DNA of 50,103 nt, taken from positions 1 through 50,103 of the forward strand of contig CAZUHK010000005.1 in the NCBI GenBank assembly GCA_964620345.1, in the 5' to 3' direction. Origin of the DNA: CAZUHK01 sp964620345 (lineage in GTDB: Bacteria; Planctomycetota; Phycisphaerae; Phycisphaerales; Zrk34). A program made the position numbers and the translations under genes. The notes under the pieces are model-generated. The model saw nothing but the letters and a program-made list of their open reading frames with translations, was not told the DNA's origin and made no database searches. Numbering within the stretch: the stretch's first letter is position 1; each line of letters begins with the position of its first letter. Shown here piece by piece: positions 1 through 9,085 of this stretch.

Positions 1-63
1 TTGTCGTGACAACTCCATCATCGCAGGAGGCCTTCTTCCGCGCAAGCGCATCTAACCCGGATT

Positions 64-314
64 ATTCACCACAGAGAACACAGAGGTATATGTGAGTCAA
101 TAATTTACAACACACTTTGCCTTGTTTGATTTCTGACGGGCTGTATTTTCAGATGGGTCAAACGGCCCGCGAAATATGACGTAAGTCGCTGTCATGAACA
201 ATCTTCGATCTCTCTGTGTCCTCAGTTCCCGCTCTGCGACTCATGCTCTGCGTAGCGCTTCGCAGAGCGGAGAGCGGCGCTCCGCTGCGCAGCACGAGGT
301 TCTCAGTGGTGAAT
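64..314. repeat. Intergenic inverted-repeat element with internal hairpins
   Basis: The left arm at 64-86 (ATTCACCACAGAGAACACAG and on to AGG) is matched in inverted orientation by the right arm around 295-314 (GGTTCTCAGTGGTGAAT) and by a second partial inverted copy at about 209-225 (CTCTGTGTCCTCAG). Between them lie a perfect 8-bp stem at 245-252/261-268 (GCTCTGCG/CGCAGAGC) and a second short stem around 268-284. No convincing gene lies in 1-437. The arrangement resembles dispersed 'accacagagaacacagagg'-type intergenic repeats rather than a transposon, since no transposase is present. The function is unknown. Confidence 0.5.
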
Positions 315-437
315 CTTTTGGGCTAATCCAGCGGCAGAAAACATGTCGCGCGCTCTCAAGCGGGCGTTGAATGGGCGCGCGGGATAAAGACGGTCGGGCG
401 ATGAAACCAAACGCATCGTCAGGCGGGTAATCCGCGC

Positions 438-1598
438 TCACCCATGGGGTGCGGTCGGATCGACGCCGACCCGCTGCCAGATCGGCCGCAGGTCCACGAC
501 GTTGCCGGTCTGCATCGCCTGGTCGATCGCCAGCGCCACCGCGGCGGAGACCACGCCCTCGTCGGGCGTCGCCAGCGGCGGCTCACCCTGGCACATCGTG
601 CGCACCACGCCCTGGCCCATGACCCGGTCGGCCCCGCCGTGGCCACCCTCCTGGCCATGGGTATCGATCCGCTGGCGCGGCTGGTCCCAGCCGATCCGCT
701 GGTGCTCGATCCAGCACGCCACGCCGTCGCCGCGGATCGCCCCCTCGGCCCCGCAGAGGCAGGTCCGCCGCTCGGGCATGCCCGCGTTGCAGTTGGTGTG
801 GAACGTCGCCCGCACGCCATCGGCGTACTCGAGGATCGCGACCTGGTGATCGACGATGTCCTTGTCCAGGGTGAACGGGTCGCCCGGCCCGCCCGCGGCG
901 CGGTACGCCATGCGACCGTCTTTGGGGTTCGGGCCGATCCGCTGGGCGTGATGGGCATTTTCCGGCGTGAAGAAGCGAAGCCCGCCGAAGCTCGCCACGC
1001 GGATCGGCAGCGCCCCGACATACCAGTTGGCCAGATCCAGGTCGTGGCAGCATTTCTCCAGCAGGTGCGACCCCGCCTCGCGGCGGTGGCGGCGCCAGTC
1101 CTGATGGATGAACCCGCCGTGGTTGAACTCCAGCGTCTCATTGAACTCCATCGAGATGAGCCGGCCCGCGATGCCCTCGTCGAGCAGTTGCTTGATGCGC
1201 CCGAAGTGCGGCGAATAACGCAGCGTGTAGCCGACGATGCACATCACCCCCGCCGCCCGCCACGCATCCCGGATCGCCAGGCAGTCGTCGAGCGTCGTCG
1301 CCAGCGGCTTTTCAATGAACGCCGGCTTGCCCGCCGCGAACGCCGCCTCGGCGTGTTCGCGATGCATCGCATTGGGCGAACCGATCAGCACCCAATCCAC
1401 GTCCGACCGTGCCGCCAATTGCCGCGGCTCGTCTTCAATCGCCACCGAGGGGTTGACCGAGCGCGCACGCTCGACGCCCGTGGCGTTGGGGTCGCAGACC
1501 GCCGTCACCGCGATCCTGTCGCTGGCGCGGCGGGTCTGACGAATGATGTCCATCGCCCGCATGCCGCAGCCGATCACGCCCCATCGAACCTGATGCAT
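438..1598 (-). CDS. Gfo/Idh/MocA-family NAD(P)-dependent oxidoreductase
   Basis: A 386-aa cytoplasmic protein with an N-terminal Rossmann fold (GVIGCGMRA at residues 7-15) and the family's EKP motif (IEKPLATT, about residues 94-101), followed by the alpha/beta substrate-binding domain typical of this superfamily. Members oxidise or reduce sugars, inositols and related polyols with NAD(P). The exact substrate cannot be read from sequence. The length is normal for the family. The ATG at 1598 has a GGAG about 10 nt upstream. It is transcribed alone, separated by about 320 nt from the HEAT-repeat gene upstream. No sugar transporter or kinase is adjacent to indicate the pathway. Confidence 0.9.
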   Translation of the reverse strand: MHQVRWGVIGCGMRAMDIIRQTRRASDRIAVTAVCDPNATGVERARSVNPSVAIEDEPRQLAARSDVDWVLIGSPNAMHREHAEAAFAAGKPAFIEKPLATTLDDCLAIRDAWRAAGVMCIVGYTLRYSPHFGRIKQLLDEGIAGRLISMEFNETLEFNHGGFIHQDWRRHRREAGSHLLEKCCHDLDLANWYVGALPIRVASFGGLRFFTPENAHHAQRIGPNPKDGRMAYRAAGGPGDPFTLDKDIVDHQVAILEYADGVRATFHTNCNAGMPERRTCLCGAEGAIRGDGVACWIEHQRIGWDQPRQRIDTHGQEGGHGGADRVMGQGVVRTMCQGEPPLATPDEGVVSAAVALAIDQAMQTGNVVDLRPIWQRVGVDPTAPHG

Positions 1599-1916
1599 AT
1601 CGCCGAATCTCCGGGCTTCGGGCCGCCGCCGTTGGGCAGATCATGGATCACCGACACCACGCGACCGCCCGGATGCTATTTCCACGACGCCGCCCGGTCA
1701 AAAACCGGGAAAACAGCCCCGCGGGACACGGTTGCTGACACTTCGCCCTTCTCAACGGATTCTGCCACGAGGCGTAACATGAACGATCGATCGCCTCAGC
1801 CGGGCTCGTTCGCGCGTGGATCATCCGGGCCAGTGAAGCCGTGCTCTGCTACTCTGAGCTACGCGGTCGGGTTGCGGGATTTCAGGCCAGGGTCGTCGAG
1901 TCGGTGCGCGGGCGGC
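1599..1916. other. Intergenic gap without recognised gene
   Basis: This 318-nt stretch between the HEAT-repeat gene and the oxidoreductase (both - strand) holds no reading frame that looks coding. The only structure I see is a small perfect hairpin, CCCGGT-CAAAA-ACCGGG, at 1693-1709. It has no T-run on the 3' side for minus-strand transcription, so it is not a textbook terminator. The promoter of the oxidoreductase is expected here, but no clear -35/-10 pair stands out. Confidence 0.4.
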
Positions 1917-3746
1917 TCAGCGGGTGTCGGTCGGGCGGATGAAGGCGCGGGAGACGATGATCGGATCGACCTGGAGCGACGGGGGCGCTTGGCCGGTGAT
2001 GCGGCCGACGGCCCAGCGGCAGGCGGTGCGCAGCTCGATCGATTCGCCGTCGCGGTCGTAGTACCGGCGCACGGCGCTCAGGCCGGCGTCGGCCCGCATG
2101 CGACCGATGGTGATCGCTGCGTGGCGGCGGACGACCTCGGCCTCGGGTTCATCGGGGTTGGTGTCGCTGAGCCGGCCGACCAGTGCGCGGGCCAGAGCGG
2201 GGTCGGCCTGATCTTCGTGGATGCGGCCCAAAGCCCAGACAGCGGCGGCGCGGGTGGCGGCGGTGAGCGGCGAGGCCTTGGGAATCAACCGGCGCAGCGG
2301 TTCATCGCCGGCCGGCTCGGACCAGACGCCCAGCGTCACGGCGGTGCGGCGGGCCAGCTCGTCGTACTCGCGGGTGAGCCGACCATGCGCGAGGCGGCGG
2401 TCGGTCTGCTCGATGTCAACCACGGCGGTGGTGCGGGCTTGGACGATGTCGATCAGTCGGCCCATCAGCGCGACGACCGCCGGGCGCGTCGCCGCCACGT
2501 CCAGCTCGCGCAAGCCCAGCACGGCGGCGTGGCGCACCTCGAAGCGGGGGAAATCGAACCAGCCGACCAGCACCGCGGCCGCGGGCTTGTGATCGATCCG
2601 CGTGGCTACTTGCGCCAGCGCCTGGGCCTCGCCCCACCGCTGCTGCTGGGCCTGGGCATCCCACTCGGCCACGGCGGCGAGGCGGCGGTCGAGCTCGGCC
2701 CGCAACGGATCGCGCACGGCCTGATCCGCATCGAGCTGTACGAGCGATTCGACGGCCCGCGCCCGGTTGGCCGGGTGGGCATCACCCAAGGCATCGCACA
2801 GGCGCACCATCGCCTCGGCCGTGCGCCATCGCGTCAGCCCTTCGTAGGCCAGGCGGCGCACGCGCGGGTCATCACGATCGGCCGACGCCACGAGCAGCGC
2901 CCACGGCAGGGCCTGCTTCCCGGGGTGCTCGAGCAGTGCCGCCAGCGCGGCGGCGGCGACGGCGGGCTGAGCGTCGGCGGCGAGCTGCTGGAGCACGGCC
3001 AGCCCATCGGGGTGCGTCGCGGCACGGGCCGCGGCGAGGCGATCGACCCGCGAGCCACCAGCCAGGGCGCGGGCCTCGGCGACGGCCTCGACGGTGCTCA
3101 GGCGGCCCAGCGCCTCGGCGGCGGCGAGGCGCACGGTCGCGGGCGCGGCGCGGTCGGCCATCACATCGTTCAACACGCGCACGGTATCGGCCGGCGGCGG
3201 GCCGCCTGCCTCGGCGGCCAGCGCGCCCAGGCCGCGCGCGGCCGAGGCACGCAGCGCCGTCGAGCCGGCCGCATCGACCAGACGCTCGCGCCAGTGCGGC
3301 GCGGCCCCGGCGTGGGCCCAGCCGGCCAACGCCCGGTCGGCCTGAAGCAGCAGGTCACGCCGCTCGGGCGTGTCGGCCGGGATGCGTTCGAGCCAATCGG
3401 CGAACACCGGCCCGAGCGTGCGATCGTCGATCGCGACGGCCGCGCGGCTCACCGACGTCCGCACGATCGGCCGGTCGTCCGCCGCCAGCGCCCGCACCTG
3501 CGCCGCCAGCTCGGCCAGGCGATGCGTGGCGATCGCCTCGAGCGTTTCCAGGCGCGTCTGCGCGTCGGGCTGATCGGCGGCCAGGCGCAGCACGGCGATC
3601 AACCGCGGATGGATGCGCACCTGCGGCCGGGGCACGGCGTAAAGCTGCTCGGCCTCCATCGGCCCGGCGCGCAAGCCCGCCGCGAGGGTCAGCAGCGTCA
3701 AGAGCATCGCGGTCGCCCGGATGGGCATGGGTCGGCTCCGTTTCAT
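1917..3746 (-). CDS. Secreted HEAT-repeat protein
   Basis: Encodes 609 aa. The N-terminus (MKRSRPMPIRATAMLLTLL) leads into a hydrophobic stretch ending near LRAG and resembles a signal peptide. The rest is a continuous run of Ala/Leu-rich helix pairs with repeated patterns such as RLAAAEALGRL, RHAAVLGLREL and RHAAITIGRMR, typical of HEAT/armadillo repeats, which are usually protein-interaction scaffolds. The ATG at 3746 overlaps the stop of the ABC permease as ATGA, so the two are translationally coupled. A second ATG at 3728 is possible. It is the last gene of the ECF sigma/VWA/ABC string, so it probably works with that transporter. No enzymatic motif is visible. Confidence 0.8.
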   Translation of the reverse strand: MKRSRPMPIRATAMLLTLLTLAAGLRAGPMEAEQLYAVPRPQVRIHPRLIAVLRLAADQPDAQTRLETLEAIATHRLAELAAQVRALAADDRPIVRTSVSRAAVAIDDRTLGPVFADWLERIPADTPERRDLLLQADRALAGWAHAGAAPHWRERLVDAAGSTALRASAARGLGALAAEAGGPPPADTVRVLNDVMADRAAPATVRLAAAEALGRLSTVEAVAEARALAGGSRVDRLAAARAATHPDGLAVLQQLAADAQPAVAAAALAALLEHPGKQALPWALLVASADRDDPRVRRLAYEGLTRWRTAEAMVRLCDALGDAHPANRARAVESLVQLDADQAVRDPLRAELDRRLAAVAEWDAQAQQQRWGEAQALAQVATRIDHKPAAAVLVGWFDFPRFEVRHAAVLGLRELDVAATRPAVVALMGRLIDIVQARTTAVVDIEQTDRRLAHGRLTREYDELARRTAVTLGVWSEPAGDEPLRRLIPKASPLTAATRAAAVWALGRIHEDQADPALARALVGRLSDTNPDEPEAEVVRRHAAITIGRMRADAGLSAVRRYYDRDGESIELRTACRWAVGRITGQAPPSLQVDPIIVSRAFIRPTDTR

Positions 3747-5500
3747 TGGGGTCGGCTCAGTCGCCAGGTGCGGATCCAGAGCAACGCCGCGCACGCGATC
3801 GATCCGATCACCAGCAACAGCCAGTTGAACGGCGCGTTTTCCACATAGGTCCGCCACGGCCCGCCGGGCAACGCACCGACGAGCGCGGTCCACCACGGGA
3901 ATTGATTCAGCGGCACGGCGTACACTTCGAAGCCGGGCACTTTCATCACCGCCAGCGCGGTGGCGACGGGGTTGAGCGCCAACACCTTCGCGGCCAGTTG
4001 CTGGCTGAACAGCGCGCCCTGGCCCAGCCACATCACCAGCGTGCCCACGCACAGCACGACCAGCACGCCGTAGGCGATGGTGGTGGTGATCGCGGTCTTG
4101 CGGAACAGCGCCGAGCAGGCCGCGCCGAGCATCAGCGAGAACGCCGCGGTGAGCAGCAGGCAGATCAGCACGTTGACGATGCGCGGCAGGTATTGCTCGG
4201 CGTCGATGAACCACAGCACCGCGTAGCCCGGCAGCGTGGCGATCAGCAGCAGGCCCAGCGTGGCCGCGACGCTCAGCAGCTTGCCCACGACGATCTGCCG
4301 CGGGCGAAGGCGCGTCAGTTGGAGCAGTTGCCAGCCGCCGGATTCGAGCTCGACGCTGATCAGCCCCGCGCTCAGGGCCGGGGCGGTGAGCACGATCAGC
4401 GCCATCTGGAAGGCCACGAGGATGCCGCCGAGGTAGGCGGTCTTGTTCTGCTCGGGGTTGTCGGTCGCCCAGTTGGCCGCCAGCAGCATCAGGCCCAGCG
4501 AGACCATCAGGCACAGGCCGATCATCCGCATCATCCAGTGGCTCCGGCCCAGGGCGCGGGTGCGGAACTCCTTGACCATCACCGGGTTGGTGTGGCCACC
4601 GATCGCGGTGGTTCGGCGTTGGGGATCGAAGAACCACAGGTACATCAGCCGGCGGTAGGCCTGCACGCCGGCCGAGCGATCGTCGGTGACCTTGCCCGCG
4701 GCCCGGCTTCGGTCGAGCAGGCGCGGCTGGAGGCGCGCGGTCAGCCACGCCCCGCACCCCGCCGCGGTCAGCACCGCCAGCAGCATGTAGCGTGCGACCG
4801 GGTCGAAGTCCTTGAGATAACCCAGCGAGCCGACGTCGCCCTGGTTGAGCAGCTCGGTGATCGCGGGGATCGGCGAGAGGCAGTAGAGCCAGACCAGCGC
4901 CGCGCCCAGCGGGCCCACGAGCTTGCCCTGCATCAGCAGGTACGGGCCCAGCACGATCACCGCCATGGCCAGCACGCAGCCGTAGGTCAGGCGCAGCGCC
5001 GCGTCGGCCGATCGGGCGAAGCTGGAGATCAGCAGCGCCACCATCGCGTACTGCACGGCCATCAGCGCCAGCACGCCGTAGGCCTTGACGATCTGCGCCA
5101 GGTCGATGCCGCCCATGACGAAGCAGGCGACCGTGGCCGGCACGCTCAGCGCCAGCAGCAGCACGACGAAGCCGACCGCCGCCGACACCTTGCCGACGAG
5201 GATGTCCCGTGGCCGCAGCGGCGAGGTGAGCACCAGCGCCAGCGTGCCGCTGTTGCGCTCGCGCACGATCGCCGTGGCCGGGAACGCCGGCACCGCCAGC
5301 AGCAGGCACACCAGCAGGCCGTAGATGAACACGCGGAACAGTTGCTGGGCCTGTCGGCCGTCGAGCGAGACGGTGGCGTTGTCCGGCCACATCGCGACGA
5401 CCAGCCCGCCGGTCACCGCGATCAGCGCGATGCACATCACCAGCGTCGACGGCCGACGCAGCAGGCCCAGCAGTTCGCGTTGGATGATGGGGTTGGTCAT
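3743..5500 (-). CDS. ABC-2 type transporter permease
   Basis: A 585-aa polytopic membrane protein. The start (MTNPIIQRELLGLLRRPSTL) and the segment IVRERNSGTLALVLTSPLRPRDILVGK are typical of ABC-2 permeases of the NosY/GldF kind. A similar pattern recurs in the second half (NPVMVKEFRTRALGR, then SVELESGGWQLLQLTRLRPR), so the protein looks like two fused permease halves with about 12 membrane segments. It pairs with the ATPase encoded just upstream (5600-6574) and the 815-aa accessory protein, as in GldA/GldF/GldG-like systems. The substrate is unknown. The gap to the ATPase holds tandem and inverted repeats. The ATG at 5500 has no obvious SD. Confidence 0.88.
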   Translation of the reverse strand: MTNPIIQRELLGLLRRPSTLVMCIALIAVTGGLVVAMWPDNATVSLDGRQAQQLFRVFIYGLLVCLLLAVPAFPATAIVRERNSGTLALVLTSPLRPRDILVGKVSAAVGFVVLLLALSVPATVACFVMGGIDLAQIVKAYGVLALMAVQYAMVALLISSFARSADAALRLTYGCVLAMAVIVLGPYLLMQGKLVGPLGAALVWLYCLSPIPAITELLNQGDVGSLGYLKDFDPVARYMLLAVLTAAGCGAWLTARLQPRLLDRSRAAGKVTDDRSAGVQAYRRLMYLWFFDPQRRTTAIGGHTNPVMVKEFRTRALGRSHWMMRMIGLCLMVSLGLMLLAANWATDNPEQNKTAYLGGILVAFQMALIVLTAPALSAGLISVELESGGWQLLQLTRLRPRQIVVGKLLSVAATLGLLLIATLPGYAVLWFIDAEQYLPRIVNVLICLLLTAAFSLMLGAACSALFRKTAITTTIAYGVLVVLCVGTLVMWLGQGALFSQQLAAKVLALNPVATALAVMKVPGFEVYAVPLNQFPWWTALVGALPGGPWRTYVENAPFNWLLLVIGSIACAALLWIRTWRLSRPQ

Positions 5501-5508
5501 GGTGCGTC

Positions 5509-5604
5509 GTTGATCCGTTGACTCGTTGATCCGTTGACTCGTTCGCTGATTCGTCCAACCACTGGCTGCAACGGGTGAACGGATAAACGAATCAACGAGT
5601 CAAC
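5509..5604. repeat. 16-bp tandem repeat with distal inverted copy
   Basis: Two exact 16-bp units, GTTGATCCGTTGACTC, lie at 5509-5524 and 5525-5540. A near-perfect inverted copy (CGAATCAACGAGTCAAC) lies at 5588-5604 and overlaps the stop codon of the ABC ATPase gene. The transcript across the ATPase-permease junction could fold into a long stem. A segmental role (mRNA processing, or lowering permease expression relative to ATPase) is possible but only inferred. It could equally be a dispersed intergenic repeat. Confidence 0.6.
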
Positions 5605-6574
5605 CTTCCGTGTTTGTTCTCCCGGTCACTTCCAGGAAAGCATCCTCCAGGTCCAGCGGCACTTCGCGGTACTGCGCCACGCCGATCGAGTTGCTCACGG
5701 CCAGGGCGAGCAGGTCGGCCAGGCGCGGGTCGTCGGCGTCGGTGGTGAAGCGGACCTCGGCCTCGGCGGCGCTGGGCGTGACCTCGGCGCCGGCTTCGAG
5801 GTTGTCCTTGAGCAGTTGCGCCAGGCGCGGCACGTGGGCGGCGTCGGTCAGTTGCACCTCGATGATGCGGCGCTGGCTGATGCGGCGCATGATGTCTTCC
5901 AGCGAGCCGAACGCCCGCAGCTTGCCCTCGGTGATGATCGCCACGGTGTCGCAGATGCGCGACAACTCGGGCAGGATGTGGCTGGTGACGATGATGGTCT
6001 TGCCCATCTGGGCCAGGCGCAGCAGGAGTTGTCGCATCTCGATGCGGGCGTTGGGGTCCAGGCCGTTGGCCGGCTCGTCGAGGATCAGCAGCGGCGGGTC
6101 GTGCAGCAGCGTGCGCGCCACGCCGACGCGCTGCTTCATGCCGTGGCTGAGCGATTCAACGTAAAGGTCGCGCATGTACGCCGAGCCGGTGAGCGCCATC
6201 ACCTCCTCGACGCGGGCGATGCGCTGCTTGCGGGGAATCTTGAACGCGGCGCCGAAGAAATCGAGGTACTCGCGGACGCGCATGTTGTCGTAGGCGCCGA
6301 AGGTGTCGGGCATGAAGCCGACGCACTGCTTGAGCTGGTTGACGTCGCGCGAGCAATCGATGCCGGCGACGAACGCCTGACCGCGGGTCGGTCGGCTCAA
6401 GCCCACGAGGATGCGGATGGTGGTGGTCTTGCCCGCGCCGTTGGGGCCGATGTAGCCGAGGATCTGGCCCTGGTGCAGCTCGATGCTCAGCGCGTCGAGC
6501 GCGGTGAACTCGCCGAAGCGTTTGGTCAGGTCGATGGTCTTGACCATCGCGCCGTTGGCGGGTGAATCGGACAT
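5600..6574 (-). CDS. ABC transporter ATP-binding protein
   Basis: A 324-aa nucleotide-binding subunit. Walker A is GPNGAGKTTT (about residue 45), the signature is LSHGMKQRVGVA, Walker B is LLILDEP followed by ANGLDPNAR, and the switch histidine is in VTSHIL. The C-terminal 80 residues form the extra domain seen in ABC-2 exporters of the CcmA/NatA/GldA group. The start was set at ATG 6574 (MSDSPANGAMVKT), 5 nt after the stop of the 815-aa membrane protein. The open frame continues upstream but there it is a shadow of that gene. It energises the permease encoded at 3743-5500. Confidence 0.93.
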   Translation of the reverse strand: MSDSPANGAMVKTIDLTKRFGEFTALDALSIELHQGQILGYIGPNGAGKTTTIRILVGLSRPTRGQAFVAGIDCSRDVNQLKQCVGFMPDTFGAYDNMRVREYLDFFGAAFKIPRKQRIARVEEVMALTGSAYMRDLYVESLSHGMKQRVGVARTLLHDPPLLILDEPANGLDPNARIEMRQLLLRLAQMGKTIIVTSHILPELSRICDTVAIITEGKLRAFGSLEDIMRRISQRRIIEVQLTDAAHVPRLAQLLKDNLEAGAEVTPSAAEAEVRFTTDADDPRLADLLALAVSNSIGVAQYREVPLDLEDAFLEVTGRTNTEG

Positions 6575-6579
6575 GGGGT

Positions 6580-9027
6580 TCACGGCTCCTGGCGGTCGGG
6601 TGGGGGTAGGACGACGCCGGCGATTTCCAGGCCGATGCGCTTGACCTGCCAGATGCCCGAGAGCGTGTCGGCGACCGCGCCGCCGGCGGTCGGCCCGATG
6701 CGGACCACGAGGGTGACCGCCCCGTCGGTGGCCGGCAGCTTCGCGGCGGGCAGGTCGATCCGCCGCGGGCCGTCGATGCCCTGTAGGGTCGCGAGCACGA
6801 TCGGCTGGCCGTCGTGGTAGGCGATGATCTGGACCGGGCGGTTGGCGGCGACCGCGTCCAGGTGCAGCGTGGCGGCGGTCAGGTCGATCGGCCGCACGGC
6901 CGGCGGCGGGGTGAATCGCGCGACGACCATGCTCGGATAGCTCATTTCGACGAAGACGCGGCGTCGCGGATCGTACAGCGCGGCGCTGCGCGAATCGCCC
7001 TCGACACGGCGCAGCGGCGTCATGGTCATCCACGCCGCGGGGATGCGCACGGCCTGGCCCGGGGCCGAGCGTCGCAGCTCGACGGGGGTCAGCCACAGCG
7101 CTTGGCCGCGCTTGGGCAGTTCGCCGGTGCTCAGGCCGTCGTCGATCAGCGGCGTCCACGCGGCCAGCAGCGGCCGGTCGGGCCAGCCGGGCTGATCGTG
7201 CATCGCCGCGAGCACCTGGTTGCGGTTGCGCCGGGTCTGACTCATCACCGCCGCGCCGATGAACGCGCCCGGCCGCAGACGCTGGTCGGCGACGGTGAGC
7301 GGATGAGCGCCGTTGGCATCGGCCTGGCCGACGGTCACGGCCATCGGGCCGTTGGGCGTCAGCAAGGTCACTTCGTTCGGCGCCGCGCCGCCCGGCCAGC
7401 GCGCGGTGGCGACCAGGCCCTGGGCGTCGAAGCGGGCGTCGAGCGCGAAGGGCCGGTCGAACTCACTGGTGGTGGCCAAGTCCATCGTGCGCATCGCCCC
7501 GCCCGATAGCTCCAAGCCCTGCCACTGCCAGAAGTCCAGGTCGGTCCACATGAGTCGTCGGGTGTCGCCGCCGGCGCCGTCTCGCGGCCAAGCCCAGCCG
7601 CCGCGGCGCGAGCCGATTGTGGTTTCGCGCTCGAACGGGGTGAACAGCCCCATCGCGCCGCGCACCGTGGCCGCGACCGATCCGGGCTCGATGTGTACGA
7701 CCTGCAGCATCGAGGCGGCGGGTTGCACCTTGCCGCGTTGGACCAGTCCGACGCCCAGCAGCACCAGGCCGGTGACCGCCGCCATCGCCAAACCCCAGGC
7801 GGCGACGCGCTCGCCCCGCCGCCGCGCCAGCAGCACCACGCCGAGGACCACGAACGCCGCCAGGTACCCGCCGAGCACCAGGGCGATCTGCGTGCGGCCG
7901 ACGACCTGGTAGCCGATCGCCGCTTCGATGAACGGGTCGGTCGCTGCGGCCGCGACGGTTGACAGTTCCGATGGCTGCCGGGCGTAGACCACATCGCCGA
8001 TCGTTCGCAGCGTGGCCTCGGCGCGCCGGTCGGTCCAGGCGCGCGGCTCGACGGTGCTGACGATCAACCGGCCCGCGCCGATCCGTCGCTGCATCAGCGC
8101 CGGCCAGCGGCGCACTTCGATCACCGGCTCGAACGCCGGGGCGACAACCCGCACCATCGCCAGCGGCCGCTCGACCACGACCGGCTCGTCCGTCAGGGAA
8201 CCCGCGGTCGGCGACGCGCCGCCCGGCTCATCGCCGGCCGGGTCGAACCGCACGCGGTTGAAGCTCACGCGGTCGACCGGTTCGACCCCCCAGTCGTCGC
8301 CGAGCAGTTGCGCCATGGCGTCGGCGTCGACGGCGTCGAGCATCACCCACAGCGTCCCGCCGGCGCGAAGCCAGCGGCGCAGGGCGCGGCGCTGCGCGCC
8401 ATCGAACCGCACATCCCCGTCGGCCAGCGCGATCACCTCGATCGGCTCCCAGCCCAGCGTGAAACGCGGCGCGCTGTCCTGAATCGCCGAGGGGTAGTTC
8501 ATCCCCCGGCCCAGGCCCCGGGCCTCACGCACGGCCATCACGCCCGCGATCGCCGCGTCGTTGTCGCCGGCGATCGCGCTGGTCAGCCGGTCGTACTGCA
8601 CGGCGATGACCGTGCCCGGCTCGTCGTCGTAGCTGACCTCCGCGTCGTCGGCCAGAAGCAGCGCCGTGCCTTCGGCCGCCTTGGCGTCCGGCGGCAGTTG
8701 CCCCAGCCGCGCCGGCCAGACGATCTGGCGCTCCGCCCGGGCCGGCACCCACACCCGCCGCACGAACTGCCGGCCCGGTTCGATCGCGAACGACCAGACC
8801 ACGCGGAACACCCGGTCGGCGTCCGAATCGTTGACCACCCGCGCCTTGACCAGCGCCCACTTGTCCTGGGCGAAAATGTTGATGCCCCCGCCGGTGATGC
8901 TGCCGCCCAGGCGCACGACGTCGCGGTCCTGCGCCGCCGCGGGCGCGGCCCAGCCGGCCAGCCACACCGCCACGACCAGCGCCGCCAAACGCCATGCCCC
9001 GGGCCTGCGTGAAATCACCTGAATCAA
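6580..9027 (-). CDS. Large membrane protein, GldG/DUF4350-like accessory of ABC-2 exporter
   Basis: Encodes 815 aa. It starts with a signal sequence or anchor (RLAALVVAVWLAGWAAPAAAQ). It continues with an extracytoplasmic region containing ALRRWLRAGGTLWVMLDA, reminiscent of the 'ridge' in GldG/DUF4350-type periplasmic domains. Two adjacent membrane segments follow at about residues 376-400 and 405-427. The last 380 residues are predicted outside again. The start is TTG 9027, with GAGG about 8 nt upstream. The stop is 5 nt before the ATPase ATG. I infer an accessory subunit of the ABC system; the family assignment rests on pattern and context, not a search. It has no catalytic motif that I recognise. 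Confidence 0.7.
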   Translation of the reverse strand: MIQVISRRPGAWRLAALVVAVWLAGWAAPAAAQDRDVVRLGGSITGGGINIFAQDKWALVKARVVNDSDADRVFRVVWSFAIEPGRQFVRRVWVPARAERQIVWPARLGQLPPDAKAAEGTALLLADDAEVSYDDEPGTVIAVQYDRLTSAIAGDNDAAIAGVMAVREARGLGRGMNYPSAIQDSAPRFTLGWEPIEVIALADGDVRFDGAQRRALRRWLRAGGTLWVMLDAVDADAMAQLLGDDWGVEPVDRVSFNRVRFDPAGDEPGGASPTAGSLTDEPVVVERPLAMVRVVAPAFEPVIEVRRWPALMQRRIGAGRLIVSTVEPRAWTDRRAEATLRTIGDVVYARQPSELSTVAAAATDPFIEAAIGYQVVGRTQIALVLGGYLAAFVVLGVVLLARRRGERVAAWGLAMAAVTGLVLLGVGLVQRGKVQPAASMLQVVHIEPGSVAATVRGAMGLFTPFERETTIGSRRGGWAWPRDGAGGDTRRLMWTDLDFWQWQGLELSGGAMRTMDLATTSEFDRPFALDARFDAQGLVATARWPGGAAPNEVTLLTPNGPMAVTVGQADANGAHPLTVADQRLRPGAFIGAAVMSQTRRNRNQVLAAMHDQPGWPDRPLLAAWTPLIDDGLSTGELPKRGQALWLTPVELRRSAPGQAVRIPAAWMTMTPLRRVEGDSRSAALYDPRRRVFVEMSYPSMVVARFTPPPAVRPIDLTAATLHLDAVAANRPVQIIAYHDGQPIVLATLQGIDGPRRIDLPAAKLPATDGAVTLVVRIGPTAGGAVADTLSGIWQVKRIGLEIAGVVLPPPDRQEP

Positions 9028-9085
9028 AGGCCGCCTCGCGATATTGCAAGCGAGCGGCCATCTTATCGGGCGCTTGCCAAGCGGT

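Noticed and set aside
1693..1709. CCCGGT-CAAAA-ACCGGG hairpin as terminator
   Set aside because: The stem is only 6 bp and has A-residues rather than T-residues on the 3' side of the + strand. On the minus strand the T-rich part precedes it.
444..3848. 1,134-codon open frame on the + strand
   Set aside because: Antisense to the oxidoreductase and HEAT genes and low-complexity in composition.
3747..5558. Upstream extension of the HEAT-gene frame
   Set aside because: The frame stays open through the permease gene, but the sequence there is an Arg/Pro/Ala-rich shadow. The ATGA overlap at 3743-3746 gives a natural start.
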